From: a virus
DNA length: 27,813 nucleotides
Virus record (IMG/VR): IMGVR_UViG_3300046000_004057
Location: 1 to 27,813 of that record
Reading direction: 5' to 3' (one strand)
Under the pieces are notes generated by a model. It was not told the origin of the DNA. It saw only the letters and a program-made list of their open reading frames with translations, and ran no database searches. Shown in pieces: positions 25,148-27,813 of this stretch (position 1 is the stretch's first letter; each line of letters starts with the position of its first letter). The translations under genes and the position numbers were made by a program.

Positions 25148-26272
25148 ATGGCAACTATACCAGAACCGGAAAGAACCAAAATTTTTACACAAGTTAAACA
25201 CCTTTTGGGTGCTCCCGTTAGATCGGTTGAGATTGAAGATGAACAGATGGACTCTTTAATGGACTTCTCGATTCAGGATTATGGACAGTATGTTCAGGAT
25301 TGGTTAATTGAATCGCAATGGACATCTTTATATAATTTAAATTTGGATACTCAATCTCTATCAAGAGCGTTGATTACCAAAAGTTTAGATTGGGAAACTA
25401 GATACACTTATGCTTATTCTAAGATTGTCGGGTTACAGGCTGGTGGTGATTGGGTTTTAAAGAAGGATTATATTGAGTTGGTTAGACACCAACAAATTTA
25501 TGAAATTCCCGCAGGTAGAGAAATAAATGAATTACTATGGTTTACTCCATCAACACTTAATAATGTGTTCTTCGATCCTTGGTCATTCGGTGGATTAGGT
25601 TCAGGTGGATTAGGTGGTTCAGGAGGATTCGCTCAAATGGGAACTGCCGGTGGTTCATACTTTATGACACCCGTATTCGATATGTTACTTAGAATGCAGG
25701 AGGTTAATATCCAAAGAAGAATTATTGCCGGTGATTTAACATATAGAATAACCGCACTTCCTGATGGTAAAAAGGCAATTCACTTAATGCAGACACCAGG
25801 TGGTAAGTTTGACTTTGGTAATGCTCAAATGACACAAGGTAAGATTTGGTATTGGTATTATGAAACAGAAGGTGCCGATAGAGACAAATGTTTAAAGGAT
25901 AACCCCGATATTATTAAATTACCATCTGATGTCCCTTTTGATGAATTATCTTGGGCTGATTTAAATAACCCGTCCAAACAATGGGTGAGAAGATGGTTTG
26001 TCGCTTATGTTAAAGAAACATTAGCAAGAATTAGAGGTAAGTATAGTGGTAATCTTAAAACACCTGACTCTGAATTGACCTTAGATTATACATCATTGGC
26101 AACAGAAGCGAAAGATGAAAAAACAAAATTGATTGAGGAGTTAATTGGTGCTGAGGGTAGATTAACAAGATTAAAACCTGAAAAAGTTATGGAGAGGGAA
26201 GCTTTAATGTCTGAAAACCTAAATAAACAATTAAAATTCAGAGCATTCCCAAGACCTTTATATGTAATTTAA
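25148..26272 (+). CDS. gp13-like neck (head-completion) protein
   Basis: This 374-residue protein begins MATIPEPERTKIFTQVKHLL. Its C-terminal half has LNNPSKQWVRRWFVAYVKET followed by LARIRGKYSGNLKTPDSELT and LDYTSLATEA. A W-x-R-x-(Y/W)-F-x-A-x-x-K-E-x-L-x-x-I-R-G-K segment followed by a PDSELTLDY turn is how T4-like gp13 neck proteins end. These form the ring joined to the portal after DNA packaging. A Gly-rich loop (GGLGSGGLGGSGGFAQMGTA, residues about 152-172) is an insertion. The protein is longer than T4 gp13 (309 residues). The start is the ATG at 25148 with an AT-rich leader (CTATTTTT). It is on the opposite strand from the gp14/gp15-like genes. Confidence 0.7.
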   Translation: MATIPEPERTKIFTQVKHLLGAPVRSVEIEDEQMDSLMDFSIQDYGQYVQDWLIESQWTSLYNLNLDTQSLSRALITKSLDWETRYTYAYSKIVGLQAGGDWVLKKDYIELVRHQQIYEIPAGREINELLWFTPSTLNNVFFDPWSFGGLGSGGLGGSGGFAQMGTAGGSYFMTPVFDMLLRMQEVNIQRRIIAGDLTYRITALPDGKKAIHLMQTPGGKFDFGNAQMTQGKIWYWYYETEGADRDKCLKDNPDIIKLPSDVPFDELSWADLNNPSKQWVRRWFVAYVKETLARIRGKYSGNLKTPDSELTLDYTSLATEAKDEKTKLIEELIGAEGRLTRLKPEKVMEREALMSENLNKQLKFRAFPRPLYVI

Positions 26273-26273
26273 T

Positions 26274-26609
26274 ATGGCAATAGTAAGATCAATACCAAGA
26301 GAAAAAGTAGTTGGTGGTAGGATTGTAAGAACTTCCGAAGTTGTTGTAATATCGGAAGATAGTTACTCAACGAATGGGGAGAGTTTAATTGTTGTGAAAG
26401 ATGTTGATTTTTGTAAAATAAAATTAAACTCAGTAACCACAGACCATATAAGAATTAAATCATTAACAAACACTTTAATTATACCAGATCTTGGTAAGAT
26501 AGATGGTTTGTATGATGAAATGACTTTAAATTCTGAGTCCTGTGCCGAGTTTTATTTTGTATTAGATACTTGGTATATCACATCAAGTGATGGGTTAAAA
26601 ATGTCTTAG
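26274..26609 (+). CDS. Small beta-rich protein of unknown function, likely virion-associated
   Basis: This 111-residue protein begins MAIVRSIPREKVVGGRIVRT. It starts one base after the gp13-like stop, so it is in the same transcript. The predicted content is almost all beta strands (VVVISEDSYSTNGES, IRIKSLTNTLIIPD). The end EFYFVLDTWYITSSDGLKMS has a W-Y-I-x-S-S-D-G-x-K pattern seen in small phage structural proteins, from recollection only. It ends in a four-base convergent overlap with the DNA polymerase stop. No catalytic motif, signal peptide or membrane helix is seen. Decoration, neck-associated or fibre-type roles are possible; none is shown. Confidence 0.55.
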   Translation: MAIVRSIPREKVVGGRIVRTSEVVVISEDSYSTNGESLIVVKDVDFCKIKLNSVTTDHIRIKSLTNTLIIPDLGKIDGLYDEMTLNSESCAEFYFVLDTWYITSSDGLKMS

Positions 26610-27813
26610 ACAAATTCTTCCCACCCCTCTTCTGCGAGTTCATACATATAGTTAGGTGAAACTCCAATTCTATCCCAAAACTTAACTTCACCTTCCGACA
26701 TTGACATAACTTCCTCCAAGTCATCTTGGTCTCCAATATCAATTGGTTGTCCATTAATCAATTCACATTGTTCTTTGGTGAAAATACCTCTGTTCTCAGG
26801 GTCGGTAACCAATAATTGTTCTCTCACCTCGTCTTTAAATACAACCAATAAAGGTTCAATCTTCTTATTGAATGTGGTAATCGCTCTTGGGACATTATAT
26901 TCACCCAACATATCAGGATTATTTTCCAATTCATTGGCATCTAACAAATAACAATTGATAATAACTCCATCACCTTTCTTTTGAACATCTCCGTGAGATG
27001 ACTTGGTTCCGTTATTAACATAATAGATAACATCACCCAAATTAACTTTAATGTTATTTTGTATAGCCAATTCAAGGTATGCCATTCTACTCATAGCGTG
27101 ACCCGCCTTAGTTTTAGAATTTACCCTAACTTTATAATCGTCAATAGACATTTTTACCTTTGCTCTTTGAGCAATCTTTTTAAGAGGTATCTCTTGGTTA
27201 AATATCTTTTGTAGATATTCATAATACCACTCAATAAATTCTTGACCATTACCTTCAAGTAACATCTTAATACCCTTATCAAGGAAGTCCTCAATGTATA
27301 TCGGAAGTTTCTTTGATTTAATGGAGTTACCTGTCAACTTAACTTTACCATTGTTTTCCAATGTTGCGTAATTCTTACGAGAAAGATTTATACAGGACTT
27401 CCAAGTTCCATCACAATCCAATCCCATCTCACCTTTCATAAACAAATCATTATATTCAGCAACATCGGCATCGTAACCGTGATATTCTTTACCCTCCTTA
27501 ACCAACCAATTAAGACCTTTACCGATATAAACCCTGTCGTCTACTCCACCATCGGGTAACGAAAAGTTAACCCCGTCCGTGTCCATTACAAGTGGCGTAT
27601 ATCCTTTCTTCATAAAGAAACTAATCATCTGACGAAGATATTGTCTACCCGTACAGGTAATCCTTTCACCTTGATTAATGTCACCCCAATTAAATACCAA
27701 CGGAGCGCTTAAAGATCCGAAGAAGGCGTTAATGAAAATCTTAATCGGTAACTGCTTTCTGTCATACGATAATGACTTTTTCTTATCAATCTTTTTGTAT
27801 TCGGAAGATAAGT
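26606..27813 (-). CDS. Family B DNA polymerase, C-terminal part (N-terminus beyond right edge)
   Basis: The open minus-strand frame covers 402 codons from the window edge to the stop at 26606. A TTG at 27700 is not a start, because coding continues upstream without a stop. Conserved palm motifs: motif B is DRKQLPIKIFINAFFGSLSA (K-x-x-x-N-x-x-x-G type), followed by FNWGDINQGERITCTGRQYL and then motif C, PLVMDTDGVNF, whose two aspartates bind the catalytic metals. In most family members motif C is DTDS; here Ser is replaced by Gly. The rest is thumb region, ending EEGWEEFV. This is the replicative phage polymerase equivalent to T4 gp43. The exonuclease domain is not in the window. It converges on the plus-strand block with a four-base stop overlap. 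Confidence 0.88.
   Translation of the reverse strand, partial: LSSEYKKIDKKKSLSYDRKQLPIKIFINAFFGSLSAPLVFNWGDINQGERITCTGRQYLRQMISFFMKKGYTPLVMDTDGVNFSLPDGGVDDRVYIGKGLNWLVKEGKEYHGYDADVAEYNDLFMKGEMGLDCDGTWKSCINLSRKNYATLENNGKVKLTGNSIKSKKLPIYIEDFLDKGIKMLLEGNGQEFIEWYYEYLQKIFNQEIPLKKIAQRAKVKMSIDDYKVRVNSKTKAGHAMSRMAYLELAIQNNIKVNLGDVIYYVNNGTKSSHGDVQKKGDGVIINCYLLDANELENNPDMLGEYNVPRAITTFNKKIEPLLVVFKDEVREQLLVTDPENRGIFTKEQCELINGQPIDIGDQDDLEEVMSMSEGEVKFWDRIGVSPNYMYELAEEGWEEFV

Noticed and set aside
27698-27700. TTG as the start of the polymerase
   Set aside because: The frame stays open upstream to the window edge and includes palm motif B (KIFINAFFG), so the true start lies outside.
1-27813. CRISPR array, tRNA genes, insertion sequence ends, or toxin-antitoxin pair
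   Set aside because: No regularly spaced direct repeats, no tRNA-like cloverleaf noticed on reading, no transposase or terminal inverted repeats, and no partner for the ribbon-helix-helix protein that looks like a toxin. A covariance search was not possible.

Overview
The window reads as part of the virion-assembly region of a large, AT-rich, T4-like contractile-tailed bacteriophage (myovirus). The evidence is a recognisable set of T4-type genes: tail sheath (gp18), tail tube (gp19), a gp26/gp51-like pair, a tape-measure-like protein, a gp53-like baseplate protein, giant baseplate proteins, gp13/gp14/gp15-like neck and tail-completion proteins, and the C-terminal part of a family B DNA polymerase. 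Almost no start codon has a convincing Shine-Dalgarno sequence; starts are preceded by A/T-rich tracts. Together with the base composition this suggests a Bacteroidota-type host such as a flavobacterium. That host assignment is inference only.

Layout. Positions 1-20933 are almost entirely minus-strand tail genes. Read in transcription order (right to left) they are gp14-like, gp15-like, sheath, a 36-residue microprotein, a HAD-fold phosphatase-like protein, tail tube, a strong hairpin terminator, gp26-like, an overlapping gp51-like frame probably reached by ribosomal frameshifting, a tape-measure-like protein with an internal 107-residue duplication, a 1537-residue baseplate protein carrying an OmpA-like domain, a gp53/LysM-like wedge protein, and a very large baseplate protein (more than 1866 residues) that leaves the left edge. 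A plus-strand ribbon-helix-helix gene of 54 codons sits inside this block, between sheath and gp15. A GIY-YIG homing endonuclease (20926-21693) lies just upstream of the gp14-like gene.

Positions 21776-26609 are a plus-strand block: an SNF2-family helicase, a two-domain protein that joins a complete Mn-type superoxide dismutase to a C-terminal PD-(D/E)XK-nuclease-like region, a gp13-like neck protein and a small beta-rich protein. The right edge holds the C-terminal 402 codons of a DNA polymerase on the minus strand, converging on that block.

Two observations stand out. First, the superoxide dismutase-nuclease fusion in a phage late region. Second, a shared AT-rich element (best form ATATTTATAGATAAC) that occurs at nearly every intergenic gap, always on the coding strand of the gene it precedes. 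It is a good candidate for this phage's own late promoter. The frameshift arrangement upstream of the tape measure (a T6C run) is a third point worth testing.
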